From: Pelodera strongyloides
Taxonomy: Eukaryota > Nematoda > Chromadorea > Rhabditida > Rhabditidae
Length of the DNA stretch: 64,000 bases
Direction: 5' to 3'
Assembly (NCBI GenBank): GCA_036852015.1
Contig: JAANDG010000120.1
Location: 245,392-309,391 of the forward strand
The position numbers were made by a program, and so were the translations under genes. The notes beneath the pieces are model-generated. The model searched no databases and was not told the DNA's origin. It saw only the letters and a list, made by a program, of their open reading frames with translations. Positions 45,220-59,800 of this stretch are shown here, one piece after another; position 1 is the stretch's first letter; each line of letters starts with the position of its first letter.

Positions 45220-48200
45220 TTAAACAAATGTGTCGTTTTCACTAAATTCAATCGATTCATAAGCTGGAGGCGGCTGTGTTAAGAAAGCACTGTTCCGTTT
45301 CTCCATTGGTAGTGAAGATCTAGAAGCATTTGTTAGTTAGTTACTGAACTGAATGCACGCGTTCAGAAATGAACCTGATTTAAAAATGTGCCATACGCTG
45401 GGGCTATAAATATTCGATAACAATATAATCAGCTACTTCATGTGGCGTTTCATGTAATCGTTTGCAGCGCTCTACTTACCTCTGTTAAAATGGGAAAACG
45501 GTGAAACCGAAATATGTTACCTTTTCGATCTTTGGGTTTTCGTAACTCGTTTGGAACTCTGCGTTTTTTCCACCAGTGTCGCGGCTGTAAATTTATCTTC
45601 AAGGCAATTCTTTTGAATGCAATTGAAATCTAACTAATAGGTATGTGAGGATCTCACTCATTCAATAATTGGTGCAATCGTCAGGCAAAAAAATTCAATT
45701 AGAATCAGACACCATTACACCATGGTTGGTGTGGAGCCAAGATCACTCTTCATGCATAATACTCCTTTCGTATTGTCATGAGTCAATAAACGTTCAATGC
45801 GTGCATAACAGTTTAGAAACTTGAAACTGTTAGTAGTGGAGTGAGCACACTGCTGGAGTGTAGTGGAATACTAGTGCTGTCCATTTTCAGTTGTTAAAAC
45901 CAGTGGAACCACGATAGGTTATTTATTTCAATCGGCTTCTACATTGAGTGTCTTTTACATCACACTATAAGTTAGTGGTGTTAAATATAAATAAAAATCT
46001 CTCCATTAGATACTCGTAAATGCGTGCTGGTTACCTTAGAAAGATGACAAATCGAAAAGGTCGACACCTACAGTTTATCATGTAGAGCACATCAGTAAAT
46101 TAAAACTGTCTTAAGTGTGGACCACTTTTGTTTTTCCTCGAATGCGGATAATGGTAAAGAAAAAAGGAAATGGTCGCCACAAATCACCAAAAGAACAACA
46201 GTGAATAAAACTTTCAGATTCCAAGAAATGTCTAATAATCTCTCATTATACATAATGATTTTTCCTTGTTCTTATTAGTTTAATATGGCGTTTTCTTATT
46301 CTTCTTAATATAATTACTTACATCGTTTCCTGGGCGGCCCTTCCCGTTTCGGATCCACCGCGCGTAAGTGAGCGTTTTTCGAGATTACCCTAGAATTTAA
46401 ATGCTGACTAGCGAGATTGTGAATTCCTTCAAAGCAGCCTCTTCCACTTGCTATACCATGGAACATAACGTCGCTAATGTTAAGGAATCCTATGAACAAT
46501 ACATTTGAGGAATTGGCTATTTTTCGGAAATATATCGAATTAAGTACCTCGGATTGGTATCCTTACGCCTACCGAAGAACGTTCGCACAACGTATTCTCT
46601 AAACGTGGGATTGAGCCACGCGTACAACAATGGATTTGTGACGTTGTTGGTCATTGCAAAGCTGAAGACAAATACATCAGTCGAAAATGCATCATAGGCT
46701 AATGAGAAAATCAAATTAGGAATATTTCACGCAATAGCGACTATTTAAGTATTAAATAGCGTTTAGGAAGACATCAACATGGAAAATGGGAATCATCTAC
46801 CTGTGTGTAAACAAGTTAACGAGATATGATATGTCCCAATCAGGTCTTCCGAAAAGATGAAAGAAGTTTTGCTCTTCATCGTATTCAATGATAATAGAGA
46901 CGACATTGTGAGGGAGCCACGTCAAACCGAACATTACCACCTGAAAAGGAGGAGGATTGTTATGTACACAATCAATATATGTCTAAGCTCGCTCGCTTAT
47001 ATATTTTAATAATCAGCGCACTCGACTTGCTGCATCATTACATACTAAACAATCTACTCGTGTAAATGACAAACGCAACCAACCATGGCCACCAAAATAT
47101 TGGTGGTGCGTCGCATTTGTGCTAGCAACCGTTGCCGCTCCTTTTCTTGCTTATCAAAGAATAGGCACATCTAAACGTTGTTTTATTTAAATTGTACTGT
47201 TTAACTTCACCTTTGCAACCCGCCCATTTTGCACTCACGAGCAGCGATCCTCCATCAGGATAATAACTTAAGACAATGGGTGGTTCTTTCTTTTAACAAT
47301 TAAATCAAGTAGGCGTTAATGTGTATGTCCGTATATTTTCTCCATACTTTGTTTTATATGTATATAGATGCCATGACTGGTATAGTGAACATTTTTAATG
47401 GAATGTACGCATTCTAAATGATGTCACAATCCAAAAAAAGCCTTCAACCATAAATAAATCAGTCTACCTGATCGTCGTGCCCGTTTGAAGCATTTGTCCC
47501 ATTGGTGTCATTCGTACAATTGTCCCTTTCATACATTCGAGTGTTATGTGTGCTGTTTTCCATGGCCATTGACCGTGCATCAATTTTGCGAAGTCGCATC
47601 TAAAACAGCTATATTTAATTTGTTGTCCCATCTTCCCTTTTCGCGAGATTAAAAGTAGACCACATTGCAAGATAGTTTTCTTCGCAGCTTCTCAAACCAA
47701 AATATCATCAATTATTCACTGAGGAAGGCGTTTGGAACATGCAAGTGCTGCCGTAAGCATGATAAAAATAGGTATATCACTTACATTCAGCAGAAAATGA
47801 ATGCACGCACAATAAAGTTTAGCAAATGCACCAACCTTAGCTCGGCCTCTAAGTTTGGAAAATATTGTAGCGTAACAGAATGCCATTAACGTAAATGGTA
47901 CAACGAATTGAGCGACCATGACCATCATTGTATACGCTCGACGCGCCAGGGCGCTGGGCCATCGCTCAGTGCAAAATCGACCACATACACCCTACAAAAG
48001 ACATAAATCATAAAAAAGTTAGGTTATATTTGATAAATGGCTAGAATCTGCCACCTAGAACACATATCTAATTTAAATGCAAAACTGCATGCATTGACTA
48101 TGAGCCTTCGCGTGTTGACCCAAAACATTTGCTCAGACTTGCTTTTTCTGCAGAGTAGTTTTTCCACAATAGTTGGAACATGTAAAACTCGTACGTGGAA

Positions 48201-49728
48201 GCAAAATGACAAAAAAAACTAGGTGAACGTGCATTGTTTTATAGTGATTACCTCATACGACTCTTCGTACATGTTGTATCCGTATGGGCAACTAACAATG
48301 ATGCTAACACTCCAAAGTACCGCAGTCACAACAAGAGCACCGCGTTTGGTGAGGGGAGGCGAATGCGGCCTCACAACGAGGATGTATCTGAACACTTCTT
48401 TGAAAGCATATTATATATCCTTCGCTCTTAAGAATATCTTGGAATACCACTACAAGTTATAATAGCAGGTTCAAATCTACAAACAATAAAAACAGCTTCC
48501 AATTGCATACCTGTCAACTGCGATAGCTCCAAGTGAAAAGGTGCAAATAAAAATCGATACCCCTAAAATCGAACTGTGAATACTGTTGTTTCTTATTTGC
48601 GAGATGGAACGTTTCGTCGCACTTACAGTAATCTTTTTTTTTGGTGGTATGGGTGTGGAAAAAATACTTGTACTTCTTATTACATATAATTAAATAACAT
48701 ATTTTATTCCATATAATTAAATAACATATTTTATATCCTGATCTAATGTTTCTTCAAAAGTGACACATGACGGCAGATTTCGTTCCAAAAGTCGTATTCC
48801 TAACACTGATTTTACATAATAACTCGCTAATGCGCTATGATTTATTATTATTAACATCAGTATCAAAAATCCAATTATTTATTAATTTACTTCCCATTTA
48901 TTTATCCCTGTAATTCATTACCTTGAACACATGGAATCATACGGCACATCATAAACCCGAAATACCAGTTCTTGTAAATATTTGTGACTGGTGTAATTGG
49001 CAGAGATAGTAGACAAACGATGACGTCACTAACGGCTAGATTCAGTATAAATAGATTTTGCACGGTCTGAAATGATGCCAATTATAGTCATCATCAAGCA
49101 ATAATCCCGTGTACTGCCCCATCGAAAGTTCCTTGATAAAACACGCAAACAAATATGATAATGAAATTGGTCAAGAACATTTTTTGTTTAAATCTCCATA
49201 AAGCTTCAAATAATTTGTATAATATGACACAAAACCACTATAAGAATCTTAGTATAATGTCATGCCAATCGCCCCAAAATATCGCCAACAATCCATGGGA
49301 ATTTTTAACAAAAAAATGTATCCAACCTGTAGCGTTTTATTCCTCAGTGTCACGTAAATGATGGCTGCATTACCGGCAATTCCAAGGATGAAAATTGTTA
49401 CATAAATGAATGCAAATAGTGCCATCATGTACACGTTATTCGACAAGTCAGGGTGTCTCTAAAATACGCTATTTGATATAAGAATATATCTGACATACAT
49501 ACTAAAACTTAAAGAAGATACTATCTGCATTAATAAAATAAAGGTTGCAAAAACTATAATAATTCTCTAAATTAAAATTCAATTTTTTTTCATAAGTTTC
49601 TTTCGCATCAAACTAATGGTAAGAGACGTACAAGAAAGATCGGTTCATCTTCACCTAAATAAAAAAGCTCAAACCTCATAAAAAACAACACATTCCTCCT
49701 GATTGGCCTCATCTGCTGTACTGTTCAT
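45220..49728 (-). CDS. Rhodopsin-family neuropeptide GPCR (NPY/NPF-receptor-like)
   Basis: Thirteen exons on the minus strand: 49675-49728, 49327-49458, 48922-49066, 48511-48562, 48252-48387, 47836-47991, 47468-47599, 47084-47149, 46801-46940, 46548-46661, 46322-46473, 45521-45584 and 45220-45319, totalling 480 residues. Seven membrane segments are readable: TM1 with GNAAI, TM2 LNLAVSD, Cys before TM3, DRY at 127-129 (VDRYILVVRP), TM6 GLTWLPHNV and TM7 NPLLYAWLNPTF (347-358). The N-terminus carries an NST sequon. This layout fits nematode NPR receptors for FLP/NPF-type peptides that couple to G proteins in neurons; the exact orthologue is not resolved. The third cytoplasmic loop is long and Asn/Thr-rich. 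The TM6 motif has Thr where most have Cys (TWLP for CWLP). The last three exons form a basic tail ending SENDTFV. Confidence 0.9.
48683..48736. repeat. Two-copy 27-bp tandem repeat in a GPCR intron
   Basis: The unit CATATAATTAAATAACATAT plus seven more bases is repeated directly. It lies in the intron between exons 48922-49066 and 48511-48562. Confidence 0.85.
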
Positions 49729-52700
49729 CACTAATTCCTGTAGTATATTTTTATTAATACGAAAAATGTCGAAATACGCAGAAAATTACGTCTTAACAAT
49801 AAGTAACAAATAAAAAAACTAAAATATGGACGGGAAATTATTACGAGTAAATTCACTTTTCAAAAAAAAAAACATTTTGTGACGTTAAATCGACGTTTAT
49901 CTTATTAAAGTGAAGGACATGTCTGCTGGATAAATAAAAACAATAAAGTTTACAGCTCGAGAGGAAAAAACAAAAAGCATGAAAAACAAGATAAAAATAA
50001 TCGAGAATTGTGTGAGGCTTGTCCATTTGCACATATATCTGGGTCAAGAAGATTGATTCTGGAGAAAATTTCCCCAATAGAAGAATACTCCCACAGAACT
50101 GCTCGAGAGAAAACCGTTTGAAGGTGTGTTCCCTCAGAGCAACTGCACATTTTGATCCTGATACAGACCATTTCAAAAATTTTGAGAGATTTTATGAAAA
50201 AAAGTCGCCGACCCTCGGAGAAGAACCAAAACGGGCTAGCCCAATGATTATCTCATTTCCGGTGTACTCACTAACATTCTGATTTTTAAAATCCGGCAAC
50301 GAGATTTTGTCGGATTAAATCTCGACCGAAAAGAAAATCACATGTAATCCACAGAGCTTTTAAGATTAAAGTACTGTAAGTCGACGTCGGGACATTATTC
50401 GGCTGATACTGTGTTTTATACTTTGGTTGACGACACTGCTGGGAAACAATTGTACAACTTCCGAACATAATGTTAGTTAAGTACCGTACTGAAAAGCTTC
50501 AGTGACCTTCCCTGAACGACAAATACTGAAAAGAAAACCTGATGCACCATGAAGAAACAAGTTAACAAGATATGCAGTTTTTTTTCGACGAGATGAAAGT
50601 AGATGGGCAGAAAATAACACTGAACTTCTTGTTGCACAGAGAAAAATCTTTTTACCCGAGTTCAGCGTGGAACGTTTGGCTATTCAAGAATATGCTGGAC
50701 AGGATATATGCTCGATAGATCCAAAGAAGTACCATAAATAAGAGCAGTGTGGACCTCAAATAAAAAAGGATAAATCATGAAGCCGCCATCGAAACGAAAC
50801 TATGTTACCAACTGTTGGCTGATGACGGACACCTTTTTTGCAGTTGATGTTTGATTTTCTTTAATGATGGTTTGCACAGAGGAGTTGGCGTGCAATGCTG
50901 ATATATGTTTCCAGAAATATTGAGCTCTTACTGTCACTACTGTCACTTCGCAGAGGAGAAAAACATGGTCTATATTTATGGCTAATACGGCTCAAAGCGA
51001 AAGTCGTCCTCAAAAAGTCAAGTGAAGGGCTTAGTGTTCAGCCACTGAAGACAGACGGCAATTATGATATCACAAATTAAAAGGGAGTTGATTTATTTAT
51101 ACAGATGAGTGAACATTCTGAATGGGCAGCAACTGTATTCTCTAATCTCTGACTAAGGAGCATAGTTTCTTTTCTTTTAAATTTACAAATAATAGAATAA
51201 TCAGGGCGCAATCGAGCGTATGTAATGGGTTTCGATTGACAACTAGTGCATGTACTGTACTTCCTTTTGAAAGGAAAGATGGTCGAAATTCTGTGAACTA
51301 AGGAAACAAGTGACTCACAGTCAGAATAATTCCCATAAAAATTTCAATAAGAAACCGTCGTTGCAGATTTTTTCACAATTTCATGGATTTATCCATAAGC
51401 GCATCATCGCCAATTCATATGTTATGGCACATAAAAAGTCAAATGTGTAATTTGCTCATAGAACGGGAGTAATTTTAAGCATGCAGTATGGAAATCAAAA
51501 CTCATGAAGAGCGAAGTTTAACGGTTAGCTGCACCGAATTTTCGCATGGTTTCTTCTTTGATCATTCTCCAACACAAGAGTAAGCCCAACAGTTGTCAGT
51601 CATTTTCAAGTTGCTTCAATCAATTAATTATGGGGCGCTCATTTGTTAGATGAAAGGAGGGTATAATTTGCTGTGCCATCTTTTCATTGCCAGTTTCCCC
51701 CGCTTTGGAATACATTTCTGGATTGTAAATAATGATGAATTGGGGGTGAGTTGATGTGATGCAAATACACATGCATGCACACATCAGATGAGTTGTCGCC
51801 GGCAATCGAGAGGAGGCCCCGGGTAAGGGTGGCATTTATCCCAATCGGAATCCAACCACACGTGAGCATTATGTTAGATAACTACGGAGTCCGAGATGGG
51901 TCTTGGCGTGACCAAGTTATTTCGATTGCGCAATATATTTAACATGAAAAAATAACATAAACAAGAAATTTTGAAATAACATACTATGGAAACTCGGTGA
52001 AATTCAAATACCGCTTGTATCATTCGCACTTTATAAACCGTTTTCGGTGTACACAAGGAAGAAGGACTTTTGTATTAAAGAATGTACAGGTCGTGTGATT
52101 GTCTGAATAACACTTCATTTACATTTGAAAGAAAAAACACTGGGAAAAAAACAATTAAAAAAAGTGTCTCCGATGATGTACTTTAAGGAAAACACCAGGA
52201 ACAAAATAGGGCTAGGTATCAAAAGTGGATTAAAGATCTCCTTCGGCTTTTTTTTTTCAACAGAATAACAAGATCAATTAACGTCTTCGAGATTAGGTTT
52301 TCAAAATATCATATGGCAGCAAAAACAGGTATATTAAAGAATGATAGTAAGCAGAATTAATCCTCATAATCGAATATTGCCTAAATGCAGCTTATCTCCG
52401 CATAAAATGAGCAATGCCGTGATTACCGGATAATTTTAGGAAGCAATTACTATCAGACAATGATTGTCGTATGTTTACTTCCTTTCTTGAAAAGTTCAAT
52501 ACAAGTTGATGTAATCAGAATTATACGCAGATACGCCGTGATTTTGAAAATCTGCATTACATTCATCCAAAAACCTGTCAGAACTGCTAAAATTAGCGGA
52601 AATACATCCTTTATGGGTAGGATAGGGATACAAACAAAGCTACGGATAATGTGTAAACCCGAACGTCTCCATTCGATTTCATGTCATGTTCTAGACACTT

Positions 52701-53469
52701 TTATTCGAACATCACATAAATACTCTGAATGGATTTCATTCAAGGACAGCCCTGCATATTTGCAGTTTGCTAAGCGTGTAAAGTGGAAATATTGTTTCCT
52801 CTACTAACAATAAGGTTCACCTTAAAGGCACCGCGAAGCTCTTAGGGATGCAAATTGGGATTGGATAATGGTAAGAGCAATCACCAATGCACGCGAAGAA
52901 AAAAAAAGTGTCTCACAGTAGCAAATGAGGTAAACTATGCCAATTTTCCAGAACAGCAAAGCTGCGAGGAATTTTTTAGTTGCGCGAAACTAGTTCCCTC
53001 TTCCTAAAAATGATGTTTTGCCACAGATTTCTCATTAAACTAAGCGCATAATCTGATTTTAACATAGTTGTTGGGATTCTCATAGGCAAAAACACTGATA
53101 CGATCAGGCAAAAAGCAGTTGATTTTCAAAACATGTACATTTTGTTCACTGATCTCTTGTGAAAACAAATCTAACATAATGTGTAAGCAATATTGAATGT
53201 ATGAATACAGTTTACCTCTGAATATGACAATAAGCAAATGGGACAGTTAGTATAGGTGCTCTTTGAAAGTGTGTTTATCCCCAACGTTCTAAATCAGACG
53301 CGTAGTAGCGTTTGGAGTCCTTGTTTCAAAAACATTCACCCCTTTTTACGCAGATGCGCCTAGACAAACACAATTAACGCATGAGGTTGGCTTGGCTTGA
53401 CGAAGGTTTTTTGTTAGTGCCAAATACTGATGTCCGTTCATGTCCTTATATTGAAATTTGGAAATTTTA

Positions 53470-53482
53470 CCCCCCCCCCCCC
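53470..53482. repeat. Poly-C tract (13 C)
   Basis: An uninterrupted run of 13 C, intergenic. Confidence 0.9.
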
Positions 53483-53759
53483 TACAGTTGGTATTAAATT
53501 TTTGGATTGACGACTAGGAATATCCTGAAACTGGCGGAAATGTCTGAAGCACATGTAAAAAAAACAGAAATCTGGTAAAGGGAGTAATTTGTTCTTTGGT
53601 TATCGGCACAAATGATCAAATCGTTGCACTGAAGAAGAGAAATCAAAAATTAATTAAAGCTCACTTGTTGTTTTGTCGATCCAGAAATCTGAATTCAATC
53701 TAATGGTCTCAATCATCAGATTTGCCCGTGTGGGCACGGTTCATTGCAATTGGCAGGAA

Positions 53760-53770
53760 GGGGGGGGGGG
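53760..53770. repeat. Poly-G tract (11 G)
   Basis: An uninterrupted run of 11 G, 280 bases from the C-tract at 53470 and on the opposite base strand. Confidence 0.9.
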
Positions 53771-55776
53771 ATTAATTGACCGGGAAGAAAACCAATCCTT
53801 GTTTCATTCGAAAAGAGAGCAAAACTCATAGAATTCGACTTCCCACTACTAATTAAAAACATAATTATATCGTGACCACTGGGAGCGTTGTGGAAGCATA
53901 CAATGGAAGCACGCCTATACGTAATAAGCACTGTAAAACTCGGAATCCAAATGAATGTAACTTTATGAGTAGAACATCTAAAATACCTAGACAACACTTC
54001 TAGACTTCAATGGAATCTTTAATTATTGACCTAGCAACAAAAAAACTTTCAACTTTGGGGCTTGTCAGATGCAGACGCTTACTCAAAAAGATAATTGAGT
54101 TCTTTTATACGATTAAGGCTGTAATTATAGGAAACATATATTTGGTGGTCTTTTTTGTTTAGACTCTTCATTACACACCGAGATTTCATAATTCACAATT
54201 TCTGGTGAGTTCTTAGGACTATACGCTGTACAATACAAGACGGATCTTCCGATTCCCTCTGGTATTCATTGTGTAGTTGTAAACATCCTTTTTTCTGGCG
54301 TTTCGTTAGGCAAAGCTGTTGGAGAACTAGTGTTTTCCTATAGTCAGCAGTTTGTTTTTCGTAAAGTATAATTAAGAAAATGTGTAGGGCTTAACGAATA
54401 CACTATTAATTTCTTTGATTTCGAATTTTATAAACGTACATTTTCCAGAAGTCTTAAAAAAAAGTCTCAAACACTGCGATAAAACTTGAAAGGCATGAAA
54501 AGCCACTTGCGATGCATAAGTGGTGGCAGATCACGGGAAGAAAAACCTAACGAGCAAAATTCACAACAAATGATTATATATCTTTATATCGTGATCGGTA
54601 GCTAAATACATGCTACTCAAAGGGTCAGTCTAAAATAGATGCATATAATTCAATATGTCCCATTTAAGGTGGGAGCAAGGTAACAAGCACAGAGCTAATT
54701 TCTCCAATAAACACCGCATTGAGTTGAATCTCGTCTTCTGGTGTTGCCCACCAAAACAGAGAGCCTTGCCCAATAAGGACCAACTTGTTTCATCACCCGG
54801 AACAGGTGGAAGCGCCTGGTAATTCTATTGGTTCCGAGGGAAAACGGTCGGAAAAGGTGGCACATAAAGGTCCCTCCTTATAAATTCCAATGTTAGCATT
54901 CGAACACCTCAGGGTGGGCTATTTATATGCAGAAAGCCAAAGGCACCGAAAGCTAATCACTTATTCCTACCACTGATTCCCTTGAAAACAAGTGTGCCCA
55001 CTATTTTTGCAGAAAATAAGCCTGCAATAATCAAATGGTAATTGCTCCCTAATAATTATTTGAGTGTTTCATTTGCATAACCAACCTTTGCATTAACATT
55101 TCTTATATTTGTTGGTTAAATTCTATGTAAATAGGCAAAAGGCTGATTTGCTTGGGAAAAGCAAAACAAGGCAACATGGAATACTTATATTATCACCAAC
55201 AAACAAAGCTTGTCGGAAAGCTATGTGCGTTTTAGGTTCTTTGTGAAAATCTAATCTAGAAAAACGTCGTGTAATTGGCAAACGACGGCAGTTGGTGTAT
55301 TTTGAGCGGCTGACTAAAGTTGCCAAAATTAGCCAATGATAATATATAACTGAATCCTGAACCAAATGTTATTTGATTCTTAACTCTTTGCTATCTATGT
55401 TGCATTGTTGTGCAAAAAAAACTGTTGGAGATATACGTTGCAAATATATCTAAATCAAACCAACATTTGACATTAATTTTAAGCTATTTTCGTAGTTGGC
55501 ATGCTCAAGTCAAAACTTATCGAAACAAACAACGTATTTCACACAATGTTCGGCGTTGGTGTGCTTAAATGAACTTTTGAGATGTGCTCGTTATGTATCA
55601 TCAATAAACTATGTATTATAATTTGGATGCATCAGCTTTCCCGTAAATGGGGAATTCCACTCTATTAAGATTCTTTCAGATAAAAGCGTCTGAATGAGGA
55701 AATCAACATCCGACCTAGGAAAATAAACATGGAAGTGCACGTTTCTTTCTCTAAATCCGTTGTTTGTTTCTCCAGA

Positions 55777-55914
55777 TTAGGCGTCAGACGCCCTTATCCG
55801 AAGGATCTTAATAGCGGACAACTCTGAAGAGCGCGTTTAGGGCGATTCACCTTTTAATGTCATAGAACACTTGACCTCTACATCTATGACTTATTTTACA
55901 CACCTGACGCCTAA
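55777..55914. mobile_element. Candidate 138-bp inverted-repeat element
   Basis: Perfect 11-bp ends TTAGGCGTCAG and CTGACGCCTAA enclose GC-richer DNA. The left end continues into a palindrome, GGCGTCAGACGCC. No target duplication is evident, so a MITE is only a suggestion. Confidence 0.35.
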
Positions 55915-56850
55915 TGACGTCATTATTGCACATAACATAATGTCGGCCTCAAACCCGAGCACAATTGCAACGCACCCAATACGAAGTTCTATGAGAAGAG
56001 GCGAGTGAAACACATACTGTTCTTACAGAACAACACGGCTTAATTCACGAAGTTTGTTTTCGTCGGGAGGAGTTTAATTAGTTCAATTGTCGAAAACTTT
56101 ACCACTTGAGTCGCTTTGCAGTGTGTGTATTCATGTTATTTTTTGCTTTACATGTTACAAGTTCCATCGCTTGTGAGGAAGTATTTTTTCTATGTGGTTA
56201 TTAGCTAATATACATTCCCACAGTAATCAAATCAGCATCAGTATTGTTTATGCATAGAGTTAGGTGCATTTACTCCCGGAAGAGTTGATGAGGTCATAAG
56301 GTCTGACGTGTAATGCATAAGACGTATGAAATATTGTAGGGTAATTAAAATCCCTTATTTTCCGAGAAATGCTCTCATGGACATCCTTTTTTGGATGCAC
56401 TAAAAGCCAAACTCATTAGTCTATGCTAATGCATAACACATGAGTGCTGCAATATAAGAAGCCGGATAAGAAGCTTCTAGTATGCAGGTTGCAGGATTAG
56501 CTGACCAACTCGGATAAAGAAGCACGTACTCGGTCAAACTTCTAGCATTTGGTTAGGATGTACGTTTAGAAAAATGTTCAATTTCGGAGACGATTGAAGC
56601 CAATCTAACAATAACAACTATGATTTAATCGAATTGAAAAGGTGTTAAAATGGAACGAAAGCCCGACAGAATGAATGTGTAAAACATGCTGTTCATTATT
56701 ACGGGAAAGAGAAAGGGAGGCACCGGTGCCAGTTCACTAAATGAGCACCAGGGGTAACACTGGACTATGCGATGGTTTTGTACTGCAAAACGTGATGTTT
56801 TATAATTTATTGATTTTAGTGGAACTGCAGTTCCTGATATAGTATGTGTT

Positions 56851-56886
56851 TTATTGAAAGACAATGGTCCTTATTGAAAGACAATG
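56851..56886. repeat. 20-bp direct tandem duplication
   Basis: TTATTGAAAGACAATG is repeated at a 20-base period, two copies, intergenic. Confidence 0.85.
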
Positions 56887-59800
56887 AAGTTACAATATGA
56901 TAGAGTCATTGTATGCACATGGTGGAAATCCTGTTTTACAGAAAAAATGAAGTCGAAACAGAGAGGCCAAAGCTTCCTCATCAGTGTGAAGAAATGAGCA
57001 ATAAATGTCAAAATATCAAGTGACAAGTCGAAGGGGCCGAGAATGATGAAACATAAGAGGTACGACTGAGCGGATAGCCGACCTTCCAGGAACATGCTAT
57101 TTGTTACACGACACGTGTGATACGTATAACGTGTCACGCTAACTTTGCCTGACCACACCATGCATACTAGGTTGCTTCAGAAAGTGCCAATTTAGAATGA
57201 ATATTTTGTAGGAAGTTTCAGTGAAGTCCATCCAACTTAATTGGCCATCGGGGTCTTTCCTTTGACCCAAATAAAAACAGAATTTCTATGAGAAAGGTAG
57301 TAAACATTTTGTTTGGTAGCAAAATCCAGCTATATTGGATCAGAAGGCAACATCAGGAGTTCAGTATCAACGAGTGTTTATGCCACCAGCGAGAAGATGA
57401 CTAGCGAGTGATTGTTCTAGCATCATCTTCTCAGTTCATAGAAGAAAGGGCAACAATCAGTGCAAAGACCAACAACATATGCAGAAAGATGAGTTCTTCT
57501 ACATTGGTGAATGCAGAGTGGACGGAAATGAGAGGACCCGTTTTTGCTCGGGCCAGATAATGCACCCGAGGAGGTCACTCGGCAGGAAATTAAGTTTTTC
57601 TTTTCTTTTATTTTGCAAGGGGACTTGTAGACTGTAGTGATCAGCAAGTACTACTCGGGGGCGTGTTTGCAACATTATGCACTGGAAGTAGTTTAAGAAG
57701 TGCAAAAACCTCTGATCACCAAATACTTCCTTATACTTAAAGGGCAAATAGGATTTAGATATTAAGATGGTAGATGTACGGATGGCAGTATTTTCCATCA
57801 AATAATATGTTTGTAAAGTGCTTACCACCATAAATTAAGGTTTTAATCAACCGTGTCTTTGACTCAATATGTACTAATTTCTCTTGTGCTATTCATTTTC
57901 CATCTTTTTTTCTTCATTACTTCAGGGTCAGTACATGATGGATCGGAAACAGAACTTCCGGGCGCTTTTTTAAGAAGCGCTTATGATATATGACATTTAC
58001 AACGGCAAAATGTGAGGGAGGGGTTATTACTGGTTCACTTCATTAAGAGGATTATTACAACCCAATGTGTATGTTGGGGGAGGGGGAGCCTTACAATATC
58101 CACATAATTTGTGCATGGCGTTCTACATGTTCTATGCATTGATCTTTGCACTATGTATTGGTGTGTTGTTGGAGATCGTCGGATCTCAACGAGCGCGAAA
58201 CTTAAAGAAACCAATGATTGTATTCAAGTGTTGAATATAAGGTTCGACGCCTGCTCAGCACGCATTTGAACACTGGAAATACAGCATCCTTAATAGTATC
58301 TGCCTATGAATACATACATGCGCGAAATATGAGTAATTGAAGAGCAGAAAGGAATACATAGTTTTCTCTCGTATGAGCATCGCATAAAATAACTCGAGTA
58401 GGTTGCTGAATAAAACATGTATTCCTAAGAGTGAGGGAGCGACAGAAAGAACCACTTTACTTGCAGAAGGCTGTAAGAGCTTATTAATATTTTTAACAAG
58501 AAATCCATAAAAATAGCACTTCGTAAATGACGACGCAATATTATTCAAGGGCATGTCATAGTTGACTTTTCATAGTTTTGCAACATCTTTTCACCTAGAG
58601 GTAGTTGACTAACTTCTGTGAATTTTCTGCAAAAAAAAAAGAAAGTAAAAGTTGAAGTGCCAATCGTGCTGAAACGCTTCTCACCATAAGTGAGAATTCC
58701 TCTTGACCGATCAAGTGCATATTACAAACTGACGAAGAGATGATCATTGTTATCCTTTTAGCTTTTCACCAGAGATATGATGTGACCGCACGAGGATTAC
58801 AGCAACAGAAAAATCGAAACAGAACCTTGGGCTTAAACGGTTGTGTTAAAGAAAGTTGATGAAATGAGCACAGGTTTTAAAATTACTATTCTCTAGTTGA
58901 AATAATGGCTGTAAATTTCTGAGGAAAGCTTTCGTCGTACAGGAATTCTTAAAACCAAAAAATGTCCTATTTTGCACGAGTGGAAGAACCCACTCACTCA
59001 CTTAAGCAATCAACCGTGAGCAACCACGTTGTTGAGTGAAAGGCCATGTAGTTGTTTAATAAAAAAACATTCTGAGCACTAAATGGCTCACCTTCCATTG
59101 GTAGTGGTGCGGAAAACGTAGAATCGGAATGATGTTGAGCATTTACATTTACCAGGACAACAGGCCTGATCTTCAAGTGACATCTGATTATATGCGGAGA
59201 TACAGTACGCAAAATAGTACTATTCTCAATACGATATTTCTTTTCAATTTATCCTTGGTGTGGCAAGAGGAACCGATAAAAACAAATGAATTTGACTATT
59301 ATTATATTTCTTAAGGTGTAAACGTTTGACAGCAACACACCCCCACAATGCACTTCTCACCTCTCCTACGTTATTCACTTTTTTGTATGTATGTATATAA
59401 CATGATTATTTAATATTCATATACATCTCTGAATCCCAGTCTTTTCACAACAAACTTTCACAGGAACTACAAAACATAAAAGAGGCCGATGAAATTCAAA
59501 ACTCTTTATCGAACTTCACGAGAACAATGGGAAAATAGAGAAATATTTAAGCCAAACTACTATTAACATTTCATGTGCACCGGTACATTGTGTCGGGGAA
59601 CAACTAACAGTACTTTCTCCATACTGCCTGGAAAACGTTAAAAAACTAGTAAAATAGAAAGACAATACATAATTATACCGCGAAAGGTCTAATTTGTTTT
59701 GTGGGCTGATTATGCTGCCGCTTTTGCTAGATACACTCTGATTAACAACCAAGTCGCCATATTACTCGCGTGGCTTTACATTGACAACTTACAGACAACC

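Noticed and set aside
57170..57320. Mariner-like end (ACTAGGTTGCTTCAGAAAGT)
   Set aside because: Only one end resembles a mariner terminus; no matching second end or transposase residues were found nearby.
59088..59174. Possible minus-strand exon (donor GTGAGC) as a tetraspanin tail
   Set aside because: Its phase-0 reading is Cys/Thr-rich and not TM4-like, so it does not continue the tetraspanin.
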